Shown here piece after piece: positions 17,374 to 26,751 of a stretch of 64,000 nt of DNA. Below the pieces are notes generated by a model, which worked only from the letters and a program-made list of their open reading frames with translations, searched no databases and was not told where the DNA came from. The stretch comes from Haladaptatus halobius. GTDB taxonomy: Archaea; Halobacteriota; Halobacteria; Halobacteriales; Haladaptataceae. The DNA lies in assembly GCF_020618475.1 (NCBI RefSeq), contig NZ_CP085339.1:62001-126000 (forward strand). The letters are read 5' to 3'. How positions within the stretch are numbered: the stretch's first letter is position 1; every line of letters starts with the position of its first letter. The translations under genes and the position numbers were made by a program.

Positions 17374-18260
17374 TTACGTGTGCCGACATGTATTCGTTAT
17401 TTCGCCAATGTTCTCAACACCGACAGTAACCCTTGTACCATCATCAAGAAGACGCTGCGGATCGCGGTACACACCAACACCTGACGGAGTTCCAGTGAAG
17501 AGCAGGTCACCCGGCTCAAGTGTAAACGCCTGACTACAAAATGAAACGAGATCATCAATATCAAAAATAAGGTTCGCTGTTGTCGAATCTTGTAGCCGTT
17601 CTCCATCAATCTCTGTCCAAATCTCGAGATCGTGCACATCGTCAAGTTCATCCAAAGTGACTAATTCCGGTCCAGTTGGTGCAAAGGAATCTAAAACTTT
17701 TCCCTTGAACCCATTGACCATCATTGTGTTGCAGATCTCGTGTTGATACATCGTTTCCGACCATGACTCCGGCCACATATTCTCGAGCGTCATCGACACT
17801 CACTGACTTGCCTTGGCGACCAATCACAATGACCATCTCGGCCTCGTAATCCACCTGTTTCGTGTACTCGGGATCCCATGTGATATCGTCATTGGGACCT
17901 CTCACAGTCGTCGGAAATTTCGAGAACAACACCGGTTCATCAGGAATCGAATTCTCCCCCTCTTCGGCGTGCTCTTCGTGATTCAACCCAACGCACACTA
18001 CTTTTTGAGGATCTCCTATAGGTGCGTGACGTTTGAGGTCACCGATAGCATGAGAATGAGTGTCATTTTCCGTCCCATATTCAAGGATGAAGGCGACTCT
18101 CCCTCCAATTCCACATCTCTGGAAGGTCTGACAATTGTCGTGGAATCTCGATTCCTGCTTCCTCCCCTGCTACGTGAAGGTCGACTACGTCCCCGTTCGG
18201 GGTGTGTGCACCACACCAAGGCTTGTCCGTTTGGTTCGAACTGAAGTGTCCTATTCGCAT
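17374..18260 (-). pseudogene. Fumarylacetoacetate hydrolase family protein with two frameshifts
   Basis: Three consecutive frames together give one complete FAH-family protein. Frame one starts at ATG 18260 (MRIGHFSSNQTD) and ends near 18098. Frame two carries DLKRHAPIGDPQKVVCVGL, VLFSKFPTTVRGP and VGNDVSTRDLQ with GQWVQGKS. Frame three, from about 17692, carries DSFAPTGPELVT and GDLLFTGTPSGVG to the end. The total length of 887 bases is two more than a multiple of three, as expected for two single-base insertions. FAH enzymes hydrolyse or decarboxylate oxo-acids in ring-cleavage pathways. It is either a decayed gene or carries two sequencing errors. Confidence 0.8.
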
Positions 18261-18780
18261 CGTAGTTAGGTAAGTCCCCGCTGTACTTAATCCCAGTGAT
18301 AAAGCGTCATGGATGCATACGACTCTCGATTAATTATCGGATCGTTCTCCCGTACAAACATCAGCAGTATGCCTTATACTCGCTCTATCACGTTCGAACT
18401 GTGGATCCTGAGGAGTTGGTTCCTCCGTCGCTCATTTGATGTCAAATGCCATTGGAGTAGAGAGACGATGATACTTGAAGCCGAATACACGCTGGTTGGG
18501 CACAGACTTCTCGACGGCGTAATTTGGTATGACACACTTCGGAAGTAGATTATTGGTCGGGGGAATTGTCGCTAGAAAGCGCAGCGAGCAAAAGTGACGC
18601 AGATGCGTTCATCCGCTTTAACATGAACATCTGCCAGTTCGAGGCTGAACTTGATGTGTCCGATTCCACGCTTCGGCGTATCGAGTAGTTCGCAAGAATG
18701 CTCTACGCGTCTTCTTTGATCTCATAGGTCGTATGAAGCTACCATCACACGATAATTACCAACTTTTTCTGTTCATACCG
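18261..18780. other. Intergenic region without a recognised gene
   Basis: A 79-codon open frame at 18309-18548 (+) and a short helix-turn-helix-like peptide (CQFEAELDVSDSTLRRIE, ending with TAG near 18690) are visible, but neither matches a family I know. Base use is mixed and neither has a clear promoter. The stretch may hold decayed genes. Confidence 0.4.
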
Positions 18781-19566
18781 CTATTCTGGGTCGTAGTACT
18801 TCCAAGATTGGTTTTCGAGGCGCAGTTCAATATCGTTTGCTGCACCCCTGACGATGTTAGGGAGTTGATCACCCCACTCATCTTTAATTCGAACTGTAGG
18901 TCCAGCCACCGAAATCGATCCGACGACATCATTATCGTGGACCACCGGTGCAGCGACAGACGAGACGCCGGATTTGACCTCATCATAACTTGTTGCGAAA
19001 CCCTGTTTGCGTACCTTTTGAATCTGAGAGATATACGTATCCTCGTCCGGGATTATGTAATCTGGATGCTTCGTCTGGAGGTATGATATGATATTTCGGG
19101 TCTCCTCGTCTGGATACTGGGCAAGAATGGCCTTCCCGCCTGCAGTGGCCAGTGAGCAATCTCCCTCCATTCTAAATGAAATAACGCCGCGGCCACCAAC
19201 TGACTTGTCGATGTAAATTGGATGGGAATGCTCCTCGAAAAGCAACCACACAGCTTCGCTGGTCCGCTCGGCGAGGTCGTTGAGTACCGGTTTGGTTATA
19301 GAGAGGATTCCTAGTTGCTCATTCACATGTGTTGCATGTTCGAGAAACCGCAACCCCAGCCGGTATTTATCGCCGTCCTTAACGACATATCCTTCGCTCT
19401 GAAGGGTTGCCAGGTAGTGATAGGTAGTACTCTTCGCCAACCCCACATCATTGGCTAGCTCCGTGACTCCTGCGTATTCTTTCCCTTGAAGCGTGACAAA
19501 TAGTTCGACGATTCTGTCGGCTGTTTTCACCGAACGTTTAGGTTTTGATGGTTGATACGGTGACAT
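18781..19566 (-). CDS. IclR family transcriptional regulator
   Basis: A 261-residue regulator. The N-terminal winged HTH covers residues 10-65 with VTELANDVGLAKSTTYHYLATLQ, and the C-terminal GAF-like effector domain has GILSITKPVLNDLAERTSE, ISFRMEGDCSLATAGGKAILA and YDEVKSGVSSVAAPV. ATG 19566 is chosen because upstream codons to 19599 encode an unrelated hydrophobic stretch. IclR proteins control catabolic operons for aromatic or organic acids and bind palindromes. It is probably the local regulator of the island to its left, including the FAH gene next to it. Confidence 0.9.
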   Translation of the reverse strand: MSPYQPSKPKRSVKTADRIVELFVTLQGKEYAGVTELANDVGLAKSTTYHYLATLQSEGYVVKDGDKYRLGLRFLEHATHVNEQLGILSITKPVLNDLAERTSEAVWLLFEEHSHPIYIDKSVGGRGVISFRMEGDCSLATAGGKAILAQYPDEETRNIISYLQTKHPDYIIPDEDTYISQIQKVRKQGFATSYDEVKSGVSSVAAPVVHDNDVVGSISVAGPTVRIKDEWGDQLPNIVRGAANDIELRLENQSWKYYDPE

Positions 19567-19914
19567 TGCTCTAGTATAGAATAGTACACTTAAAAACATT
19601 AGTGTTGTTTCTACATCTTTTTACGCCCTAATTATAGATGAAAATTGCCTGCAGAAATTAAGGGTGTCTATTGACATTTTTCCCAAGGTTGTATGAAATT
19701 ATCAAACACCACTATGACGGTCTTACTAATAAAGGATAAGGAAAACATCCATTCAATTCTTGCCCTCAGTATTGGATTAATATCTGGTCGCCCGCAAACC
19801 GGCTAATCATTACAAACCTATTTGTGTAACGCCTAACGGTTTACTCCTACTGTTGGTTCTCTCTTCGCATCTAATCGCCGAAAAAATCTTGTTTGGTATC
19901 TATAGACAAAGCGA

Positions 19915-20160
19915 ATGCCTCTCCGTGTCTTTAACAAAAAATCTGATGACGATGACCCTACCGCGTATCCAAGACTAAATGAAATTATCGAACGGCCATG
20001 GTTAACAGTCCACAAATCGCGATACTCGTTAAGTGATATCGGGCCAATGTAGTCTCTCATTTCATGACCAGTTACTCGATCGTCCCGCTGATCCAGGAGC
20101 AACCTGGGATAGCGATAATCTTCGGCAATGTCGACACCTCGACATACGATTATATGGTTG
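19915..20160 (+). pseudogene. Small split open frame, unknown function
   Basis: ATG 19915 starts a 45-codon frame (MPLRVFNKKSDDDDPTAYP and IIERPWLTVHKSRYS) that ends at TAG 20050. Protein-like sequence goes on in the next frame as FHDQLLDRPADPGATWDSD and ends near 20160. Dropping one base near 20050 would join them into about 80 residues. No family is recognised. Acidic composition is haloarchaeal, but the evidence is weak. Confidence 0.28.
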
Positions 20161-20167
20161 ATAGTAG

Positions 20168-20476
20168 ATGGTATCGTGTGCGGTGAGATTTGATACCCGT
20201 TATTACACTGGAAGTGATGGTGTCCCCATTACTTTCTATTACGGAAGTGGGAGTGCTACTACCCCGGTAAGAATAATTAAATCAGTGGAGGATGCTTTCC
20301 GGCGGCTAAATAGGTTAGAAATTATGTCAAAAGAAGTTACTCAATCGTGCTCTGAAGAACTAGTAAAACCAATAGAAGTCGTCGTACTGAGCACGGACAA
20401 GCGATCAGAAGAACAAATCACCGAGACCGTCTTTTATTTACGTTTGTCGATTAAAGGAATTATCGGAATCAGTTAA
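20168..20476 (+). CDS. Hypothetical protein
   Basis: A 102-codon open frame with a plausible amphipathic middle part (EDAFRRLNRLEIMSKEV and LVKPIEVVVLSTDKRSEEQ). I do not recognise it. It lies in AT-rich DNA where chance stops are frequent, which mildly supports coding. No promoter or partner gene is evident. Confidence 0.28.
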   Translation: MVSCAVRFDTRYYTGSDGVPITFYYGSGSATTPVRIIKSVEDAFRRLNRLEIMSKEVTQSCSEELVKPIEVVVLSTDKRSEEQITETVFYLRLSIKGIIGIS

Positions 20477-20549
20477 AATTTCTTTACAATATTTTGTTCT
20501 GCAAGCATCTAGCCAAATCTAATAAACTTTTAATTGCCAACTTGATCTG

Positions 20550-20843
20550 GTGTCGTTGTTCAAAGCGAGTAATTACATCTGGAAAAGCTGCGAATACTGG
20601 CAGAACGGCAATCACCACGCTAGAACCAAAATTTGTGATCGCTGTGGAAACACTATCTCAGCAAATACGTTTCCACGGAGCCACTCAATCCCGTCGCGGA
20701 GATCAAAGAAATGTCCTAAAATATCAATCATGTCTGCGTCACCCATCGTCTCAGATGGAGAGGGTATCTGGACACCCATGAACAAAATCACCACATGTCG
20801 TTCGTGGGAATCTGAGACTACAGCGGCTATAGAGGATATGTGA
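20550..20843 (+). CDS. Possible small zinc-ribbon protein
   Basis: From a GTG at 20550 a 97-codon frame includes a paired-cysteine region with CEYWQNGNHHARTKICDRCG, like small haloarchaeal zinc-finger proteins. The rest is low in recognisable structure, and another frame overlaps it. Weak call. Confidence 0.25.
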   Translation: MSLFKASNYIWKSCEYWQNGNHHARTKICDRCGNTISANTFPRSHSIPSRRSKKCPKISIMSASPIVSDGEGIWTPMNKITTCRSWESETTAAIEDM

Positions 20844-20997
20844 TGCGCGGTTTCACGCGAATCAGAGAAGGAGGGTGGCTTCATTCTCGGCTTCAGCCGC
20901 GGGTTTATTTCGATAGACCAACTAATTGCGCTGAATTGCCGTCGTCAGGATATGGCCGTCGCTCACCAACGAGCGAACATCGACTTTTGACGCTCAA

Positions 20998-21840
20998 CTA
21001 TCCGATTCCGGTCTGTTTCTTTAAAAGTATCAGAACGCTATCCGCCGTCACCGCTGGAGACCGCTCGTACTCATCATTCAACTCGACTTGCATGAGCAGA
21101 TCGACCGCTCGCCAGATCGAGTACAATAGGCACGCGAAGGCGAAGTAGAAGAACCGCAACACGAAATTTTTCGACGTCGTCGTGGCCATGAACCGCTTGA
21201 TCGATTTGTAGCCGCTCTCGATTTCCCATCGATAGCCATACTCGGACAGAAATTCACTGCCTTGATTCGACATGAATACCGAATATTGGCGGTGATCCAT
21301 GTGCGTAGAATTCTCGCTCCGTCGGCAGACCAGTGTCGTCTCGTGCCAACTCGTTCTCCCCGAGATGCAGCTTCCGATCGGTTTCGTACCTGTCCTTATC
21401 CCAGTGGAAGAGTCGCTTGGCTTGGGCTTTCTCATTGATCTGCATTCGTTTCGGTACGACGTACGAGAGCCCGCGCTGGCTGATCGCTTCCAAGACGTGC
21501 TAACTGTCGAACTCCCGGTTCATCAGCACATTGTCGACATGGACGAGATCCTGAGCCGAGTCAAGTAGATCCTCAACGATCTCCTTATGTGTCTTGCCTC
21601 GTCGAACTGGACGAGCATCCAATACAATTGGAACAGCGTCGCCGACCAGTTGAACAGTCGTCCACTGGTGAGCGTACTCGTCGGTGCTCTCTTTCGTCCC
21701 GATGATCTCATCTTCATAACTAGTCCTGTCACCCGTGAACGGACCAGCCTCGGTGATGTCAATGGCGACGATACCTGCCCGAAAGAACTTCTCAGTCTCT
21801 GCGACCTCGCCTAAGAATCAGTCCAAAGAGTGTTGGTACA
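20998..21840 (-). mobile_element. Decayed DDE transposase, ISH16-like haloarchaeal type
   Basis: Read on the minus strand, one transposase is recovered across two frames: VAIDITEAGPFTGDRTSYED, VQLVGDAVPIVLDARPVRRG, VHVDNVLMNREFDS, ISQRGLSYVVPKRMQ, then after a shift YSVFMSNQGSEFLSEYGYRW, EIESGYKSIKRFMATTTSK and LLYSIWRAVDLLMQVEL. There are two in-frame stops (TGA 21818-21820, TAG 21500-21502) and one extra base near 21349. The N-terminal part is missing upstream of about 21840. Clear inverted repeats or target duplications were not found. It cannot be active by itself. Confidence 0.8.
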
Positions 21841-21905
21841 TCTCACCACCCTGACGGGCAGACTACGCTAGGCGCGTAACACCCTGAAAAATACGGGCGA
21901 GTGGG

Positions 21906-22616
21906 TCAATTTTCGCCCGGCCCGTCGTCCCCGTCAGGATCATCATCGTCATCTCCCGATCCATCGTCGTCGTCATCATCGTCACCACCGACTCGTGCAC
22001 TGGGATGACGGTCGACCGACACGCCCGAAACCTCGCCATCCACATCGACGTTTTCCGCAAGAATGACGTCGCCGTCGGTCGTGATATCCCCATCAATCTC
22101 GCCATCGGGACAGACGAGGACAGTATTCTGCGTCGTGATGTTGCCGTCAACCTCAACATTGGAGCCGTGAATCACGTCGTCGACGCTCGCTAACTCGTCG
22201 TTATTGAACGCCTCGCGGTTGGCGGCGAGATCGACGCCAAGGAGGACGTCACTCACCGCATCAATGTCCCCGTCGATTTCGACAGCGGAGCCGGTGACGA
22301 TGGCTCCATCCGCTTCGATAGTGCCGTCAACATCAACATCGTCTTCGAGAATCACATGCCCGCCAGCGACGATGTCCCCATCGAGATCAACGCCCTCGGT
22401 AACGTAGACATCGCCATCAGATTGGACATCGTCGTCAGTGTCCGACGTGACGGTCGTCGCTGCCGTTTCTAGGGTGATAGTCCAGTACTCGTTGCCGTCT
22501 CCTCCGTCTTGTCCTGTCGTGCCGTCTTGTGCTTCGGCGAGGCCCCCGAGGAGTGTGAATCCTGCTACACCTCCCAGAAGTCCGAGAACCTGCCTACGCG
22601 ATGTTCTGTTGGTCAT
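21906..22616 (-). CDS. Secreted bactofilin-like repeat protein with acidic tail
   Basis: A 236-residue protein with a Tat signal: RRQVLGLLGGVAGFTLLGG follows ATG 22616, and cleavage after AEA is likely. The mature part is built of short repeats of the form V-x-G-D-I/V spaced by about 15-20 residues (VDLDGDIVAGG, VDVDGTIEADG, VEIDGDIDAVS, VEVDGNITTQN, GEIDGDITTDG, VDVDGEVSG), as in polymer-forming bactofilin-like beta-solenoids. The tail is almost pure Asp/Gly. Upstream codons to 22724 belong to the 5' region. It may form an extracellular or cell-surface scaffold; this is inferred from fold type. Confidence 0.72.
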   Translation of the reverse strand: MTNRTSRRQVLGLLGGVAGFTLLGGLAEAQDGTTGQDGGDGNEYWTITLETAATTVTSDTDDDVQSDGDVYVTEGVDLDGDIVAGGHVILEDDVDVDGTIEADGAIVTGSAVEIDGDIDAVSDVLLGVDLAANREAFNNDELASVDDVIHGSNVEVDGNITTQNTVLVCPDGEIDGDITTDGDVILAENVDVDGEVSGVSVDRHPSARVGGDDDDDDDGSGDDDDDPDGDDGPGEN

Positions 22617-22913
22617 ATTCTGCACATAGCAAAGGAGTCGAGACAGCATAAGTCGGGTATTACGCGAGACGGATACTATCGGGGTTGTTACAACCGATAT
22701 TTCCATGCCACTGTTGACCGGCACGCATATCCACCTAACGATTATTACAGTTACGAGAGTGTCGACTAATAGGTTTTCAACAGATTCGGAGGTGTCAGTA
22801 CAGCTCGCCAGCGGTTCGTGTATAGTGTTATCTCCATTGTTAGAAGAACACTCACTTCATAGAGAATCAGCTGTTGCCGATTCGTGGGTGGACAGCACTA
22901 GTGATGCGATCGT

Positions 22914-23309
22914 TCACGGATTCGTCGGAGTGCGCGTACCGCGGACGAACTGGATCACGGCAGCGAGGAGGACGAGACAGATGACGATCATCGCGCCCTG
23001 TGAGACGGCCGCAATAACTGAGTCGACTGATTCCCCGGTCAGCAACGCGATGATATCTGGAATCCCACGCGTCGATCCCAGCACGCCGAGCATCGCCAGG
23101 AGCCCGATTCCGTAGGCAGCGAGCCGTTGCCGATCCGGCTGCTGGCGACCTATCACGCCCAAGATGGTGATGAGAACACCGAAGAGGGTTGGAATGAGCG
23201 CCGTGACGCTCGCGAAGTCAGAAAGCACGTAGGCACCGATACCCAAGACGACAAGCGCGATTCCGAGCACTATGCCCACCATGAATGCGGCCGGACTGAA
23301 ATTCGCCAT
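22914..23309 (-). CDS. Small four-helix membrane protein, unknown function
   Basis: A 131-residue protein with four clear hydrophobic segments (about residues 8-28, 34-53, 63-83 and 97-125) joined by a basic loop GRQQPDRQRLAAYG. No family is recognised. The ATG at 23309 is followed by MANFSPAAF. It lies divergently from the UspA gene at 23485, so the two may share a promoter region and a stress role, which is only suggested by position. Confidence 0.7.
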   Translation of the reverse strand: MANFSPAAFMVGIVLGIALVVLGIGAYVLSDFASVTALIPTLFGVLITILGVIGRQQPDRQRLAAYGIGLLAMLGVLGSTRGIPDIIALLTGESVDSVIAAVSQGAMIVICLVLLAAVIQFVRGTRTPTNP

Positions 23310-23484
23310 ATATGGAACCCTGTGTGGGACAGGCGTATAGGTTTCTATCCTGAATGTGCTGGATGATTCCCCTCAGCTCATCCGTGCATGGTTGGGTCAG
23401 TCAGTTCATGAAAATTAGACTGCAAGCACGGTCACTGATGTCTTTTCAATGGCTGATGAACAAGTGGTAGCATGATAGCTAACT

Positions 23485-24351
23485 ATGTTCGAGACCATTC
23501 TCATCCCGGTTGACGGAAGTGATACTGCGAAGCGTGCTGCCACGGTCGGGCGTGAATTCGCACAACGCTACGATGCGCGTCTCAAGGTGCTTCACGTTCT
23601 CGAGAATCAATCACATCTTTCCGGCCTGGGGGGTGACCAGACCCCGGAAGAGAAGGGTCGCGAAATTCTCGATGAGAGTGCGGATCTCACTGCTGGGAGT
23701 GATATCGAGATCGACACGCATCTAGTAGAGGGGCAGCCGCGCGAAGCCATCACAGAGCATGCGACTGAGATTGACAGTGACCTCATTGTGATGGGCCGTC
23801 ACGGTCGGAGTGGACTGCGAGAACGCCTTCTCGGGACCGTCACCGATCGCCTGTTGCGTCACACCAGCATTCCGGTGCTGATCGTCCCCGGTGAGGTCAG
23901 CGAGCACACTACTGGTGGCACGTATGAAAACATCCTCATCACGACGGACGGCAGTGAGAACGCCGAACGAGCGGCCCCCTATGGTGAGGATATCGCACAG
24001 CACTTCGAGTCCACACTCCACCTACTCAACGTGGTCGACGTCCAAGCTGAGGCCGGAGCGTTCGACGCTGGTGGCGTGTCAGAGGACTTCATCGAACGAC
24101 TTGAAGAGGAAGGTCACAAGGCAATCGAGCGACTCGCCCAGCAGATTGACGATGACAACGTGCCGGTGCAGTCAGACGTCGTGCGAGGGGATTCACAGGA
24201 AGCTATTGCAGACTACACTGGCGACCATGATATCGGTCTGATTGTCATGGCGTCCGAGGGCGAATCAAACTTGGCCAGTCAGTTGTTGGGAAGCGTCACA
24301 GACCGCGTTCTCCGTACGGTGGACGTGCCAGTACTCGTCGTATTTCAATAG
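23485..24351 (+). CDS. Universal stress protein, tandem UspA domains
   Basis: A 288-residue cytosolic protein with two UspA domains (about 1-140 and 148-288). Each starts with the usual strand (ILIPVDGSDTAKRAA; ILITTDGSENAERAA). The first has the ATP-binding pattern GRHGRSGLRERLLGTVTDR; the second has SEGESNLASQLLGSVTDR and lacks the first glycine pair. Such proteins bind ATP or AMP and modulate partners under stress. It is probably monocistronic. Confidence 0.92.
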   Translation: MFETILIPVDGSDTAKRAATVGREFAQRYDARLKVLHVLENQSHLSGLGGDQTPEEKGREILDESADLTAGSDIEIDTHLVEGQPREAITEHATEIDSDLIVMGRHGRSGLRERLLGTVTDRLLRHTSIPVLIVPGEVSEHTTGGTYENILITTDGSENAERAAPYGEDIAQHFESTLHLLNVVDVQAEAGAFDAGGVSEDFIERLEEEGHKAIERLAQQIDDDNVPVQSDVVRGDSQEAIADYTGDHDIGLIVMASEGESNLASQLLGSVTDRVLRTVDVPVLVVFQ

Positions 24352-24841
24352 CACGGACGACTGACCATGTGAGGAAGAGCGAGGAGAATACCTCATCCTC
24401 TGGGGTGGGGAGGATGTTACCGAACTGGGTGGCGCGAACATCGTTATGCACAAAAATGTCTCCTTCACAGGGTGACGAGCGGATACCATGGAGTTTGACC
24501 CCAATGCGATGGACATTATTTGACCGTACCGACTTGATTATCTCTCTCGGCTTATCGGATTTCAAGTGTCTCGGGTTCTAATACGGCATAACCTATGCCC
24601 AAAGAGCTGGAACGCAGCCTCGGTCTCACTCACATGAGTACGTCCACACACCATTTCCGCTACGACATCGTCTTCGGTGCTGTACTCGATTAGCTGGCGG
24701 ATCATTCGCGTTCAATGGTCCTGTACACTCACTCGCAGGAGCCGTGTCGGCATACCTTTCTCCGCTCTCTGCTCAACAAAGTCGCGTTCTGAAGAGAGAA
24801 AACTAATTAGCGGAGTCGCCCCGTGGTTCTTTCTAGCACCC
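24352..24841. other. Gene-poor spacer with possible IS200/IS605 end and APC gene scrap
   Basis: No intact gene. At 24391-24420 the sequence CCTCATCC, TCTG, GGGTGGGGAGGATGT resembles the hairpin end of haloarchaeal IS200/IS605 elements. At 24595-24627 ATG starts a peptide MPKELERSLGL that resembles the N-terminus of the APC permeases in this window (MAKDLERDLGL at 56664) and then loses similarity. Both are short and uncertain. Confidence 0.35.
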
Positions 24842-25711
24842 ATGTACGAGGATATCCTGCTGCCGTTCGATGGAACCGAGGGAGCGGCGGAAGTGCTCCA
24901 TCACGCCAGCGAAATTGCGCACTGGGCCGACGCGACGATACATGTCCTCTACGTAGCCGACACCACGCGTGACAGCGTCACCGTCGTCGAAGGTCATCCT
25001 ATGGATGCACTCGTTCAAGAGGGGGAAGACATCGTCGAAGAGGCTGAGGAAATCCTGCGTACGCTCGGTGTCGACTACGACTCCGACGTCGTCCAGGGGA
25101 ATCCAGCGCCGATGATCGTCGAGTACGCTGAGCGCTACAATCACGATTTGATCGTGATGCCGACCCACGGCCGGGAGGGTATCTCCAGATATCTCCTCGG
25201 GAGCGTGTCCGAGAAGGTCGTTCGCCTGTCGCCGGTGCCCGTTCTGACGGCCCGAATGCAACCCGACGAACAGTTCGCGTTCCCCTACGAGAACATCCTC
25301 ATCCCAACAGATGGCAGTGCAAGCGCCACCCATGCTGCCCAGTACGGGCTTTCCCTCGCGGCAGCCCTCGATGCAACCGTGCACGTCCTATCCGTCGTTG
25401 ACGACACGTCGCTCGGTCCGGACATCCGATCGGCCATCTCGAACCAGGAGAGTGAGCAGGCAGCGACCGAAGCTGTGGACGACCTCCTCTCGGAGGCGAA
25501 GACCCACGGCGTTGCGAACACTGTTCGACACGTCGAATACGGGCCGCCCATCTCGGAAATTCTCGACTGTATCGAGACGAACGACGTCCACGCCGTCGTG
25601 ATGGGCACGATAGGAAGACGCGGGACCGACCGCATCTTACTCGGCAGCGTCGCCGAAAAGACTGTGCGCTCTGCACCAGTCCCCGTTATCACGGTCAGAG
25701 AGACAGAGTAA
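24842..25711 (+). CDS. Universal stress protein, tandem UspA domains
   Basis: A 289-residue protein when started at ATG 24842 (MYEDILLPFDG), the normal UspA beginning; the longer frame to 24677 has no UspA-like sequence. Domain one ends with THGREGISRYLLGSVSEK and domain two with TIGRRGTDRILLGSVAEK, both complete G-2x-G-9x-G-S ATP loops. In contrast to the protein at 23485, both nucleotide sites look competent. It lies before a convergent VIT1/DUF211 operon. Confidence 0.92.
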   Translation: MYEDILLPFDGTEGAAEVLHHASEIAHWADATIHVLYVADTTRDSVTVVEGHPMDALVQEGEDIVEEAEEILRTLGVDYDSDVVQGNPAPMIVEYAERYNHDLIVMPTHGREGISRYLLGSVSEKVVRLSPVPVLTARMQPDEQFAFPYENILIPTDGSASATHAAQYGLSLAAALDATVHVLSVVDDTSLGPDIRSAISNQESEQAATEAVDDLLSEAKTHGVANTVRHVEYGPPISEILDCIETNDVHAVVMGTIGRRGTDRILLGSVAEKTVRSAPVPVITVRETE

Positions 25712-25879
25712 CAGAGCAGTGGAAGCTGTGTTACTGACGATAGCGCATCCCGAACTACACCCCGAGGAATACCGCTACTACGACCGATGGGCTACGTCGT
25801 CTGACGCTACGTCCTTGTCTCATTCGGTCACGTTACCAGTGAAGCGCCTGCCGTCGTAGTTGAATTCGAGAGATGTGAG

Positions 25880-26464
25880 CTATCCGGGGAGGAAGATGTT
25901 GATGAGCGCAACAACGATGCCAGCGATCCCCATCCGAATCCCCGCGACGTACCACCGCTGACGAGAGATCGACGCCATGTACGCTCCGAATGCAAACAGA
26001 ACGCCGCATGCGATGGCGACCGAGAGTATCGTGGCCTGGAGTAACGAGAGTGCCGTGCCCTCAAACAGGAACGGAATTAGGGGCACCACGAGTCCGCATA
26101 ATGGCCCGAAGCCGCTCATGAGGGCGTTGACGACCTGATTGTTGGTCTTGTCCCGCTCAACCTGCGTGTCGCTCAGGTCGGTAAGCATCGCATCCTCCAG
26201 ATTGTGCAGTTCGGCACGCATCTCGGCGCGTTCGATCTCCCAGACGCTCCAGACACCCGAGGTTGTCAGCCCGATAGCGCCGCCGAGGCCGATCGCAATG
26301 ACCTGTAACCCGTCAGAGACTCCGGAGAGATACGCGCTGACGGTGACACCGACGCCAGTCAGTGCGCCGTCGAACCCGTTCGAGACGAAGTATCGTCTCG
26401 CGATCGGCCCAATCCTATCGCTGATTCGTTCCGAGATCGACGCCGAGATAGATTCCGCACCCAT
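25880..26464 (-). CDS. VIT1/CCC1 family membrane transporter
   Basis: A 194-residue protein with a first amphipathic stretch, then membrane helices with FDGALTGVGVTVSAYLSG and GLGGAIGLTTSGVWSVW, an acidic cytosolic helix region (EIERAEMRAELHNLEDAM), and three further helices ending FLPG. This is the plan of CCC1/VIT1 iron or manganese transporters. Start ATG 26464 overlaps the stop of the upstream DUF211 gene (ATGA), so both are made together. Metal export or sequestration is likely by family. Confidence 0.8.
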   Translation of the reverse strand: MGAESISASISERISDRIGPIARRYFVSNGFDGALTGVGVTVSAYLSGVSDGLQVIAIGLGGAIGLTTSGVWSVWEIERAEMRAELHNLEDAMLTDLSDTQVERDKTNNQVVNALMSGFGPLCGLVVPLIPFLFEGTALSLLQATILSVAIACGVLFAFGAYMASISRQRWYVAGIRMGIAGIVVALINIFLPG

Positions 26465-26751
26465 CAGTCCTGGGGCGTGGGTGCATCTTCGACGAGATGC
26501 TCTCCACAAACGACCTGATCGACCGAGTGGATCGTCCCTCCTGCATCTTTGACAGACGCTCTGACATCGTCGTACTCGATCTCATCGCCTTCGAGCGTTA
26601 ATTTCAAATTTTTTACCTCTTGGTCGAGTTCGATGAGCGTCGCGTTAACAGCGGCGACATTGCTCGTCCCAGCGATGTGTTGAGCGAATTCGATCGTCGA
26701 CGGTTCATGTGGTTTCAGTACGTCGATAACCAATCGCTTCACGGGGGCCAT
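26464..26751 (-). CDS. DUF211 domain protein
   Basis: A 95-residue ferredoxin-like fold protein (MAPVKRLVIDVLKPHEPS, then ELDQEVKNLKLTLEGDEIEY and DAGGTIHSVDQVVCGE). DUF211 proteins occur widely in Archaea, without a settled function. ATG 26751 is preferred over the upstream codon at 26766, as the family begins with this strand. It is coupled to the VIT1-type transporter by a four-base overlap, so a role in metal handling or its sensing is reasonable. Confidence 0.85.
   Translation of the reverse strand: MAPVKRLVIDVLKPHEPSTIEFAQHIAGTSNVAAVNATLIELDQEVKNLKLTLEGDEIEYDDVRASVKDAGGTIHSVDQVVCGEHLVEDAPTPQD

Larger units (their letters stand above)
19567..20997. other. AT-rich region with only weak small open frames
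   Basis: Clearly richer in A+T than the flanks and without an intact recognised gene. It holds a candidate split ORF at 19915-20160, an unassigned 102-codon frame at 20168-20476 and a zinc-ribbon-like peptide at 20550-20843, each described separately. A decayed transposase follows at once, so this is probably a scar of mobile-element activity. Confidence 0.5.

Noticed and set aside
18309-18548. 79-codon frame between the FAH and IclR genes
   Set aside because: No family, no promoter, irregular composition; kept only as a note in the intergenic entry.
22914-23309. Small membrane protein as a toxin-like holin
   Set aside because: Four helices and length do not by themselves support a holin; no lysis genes nearby.
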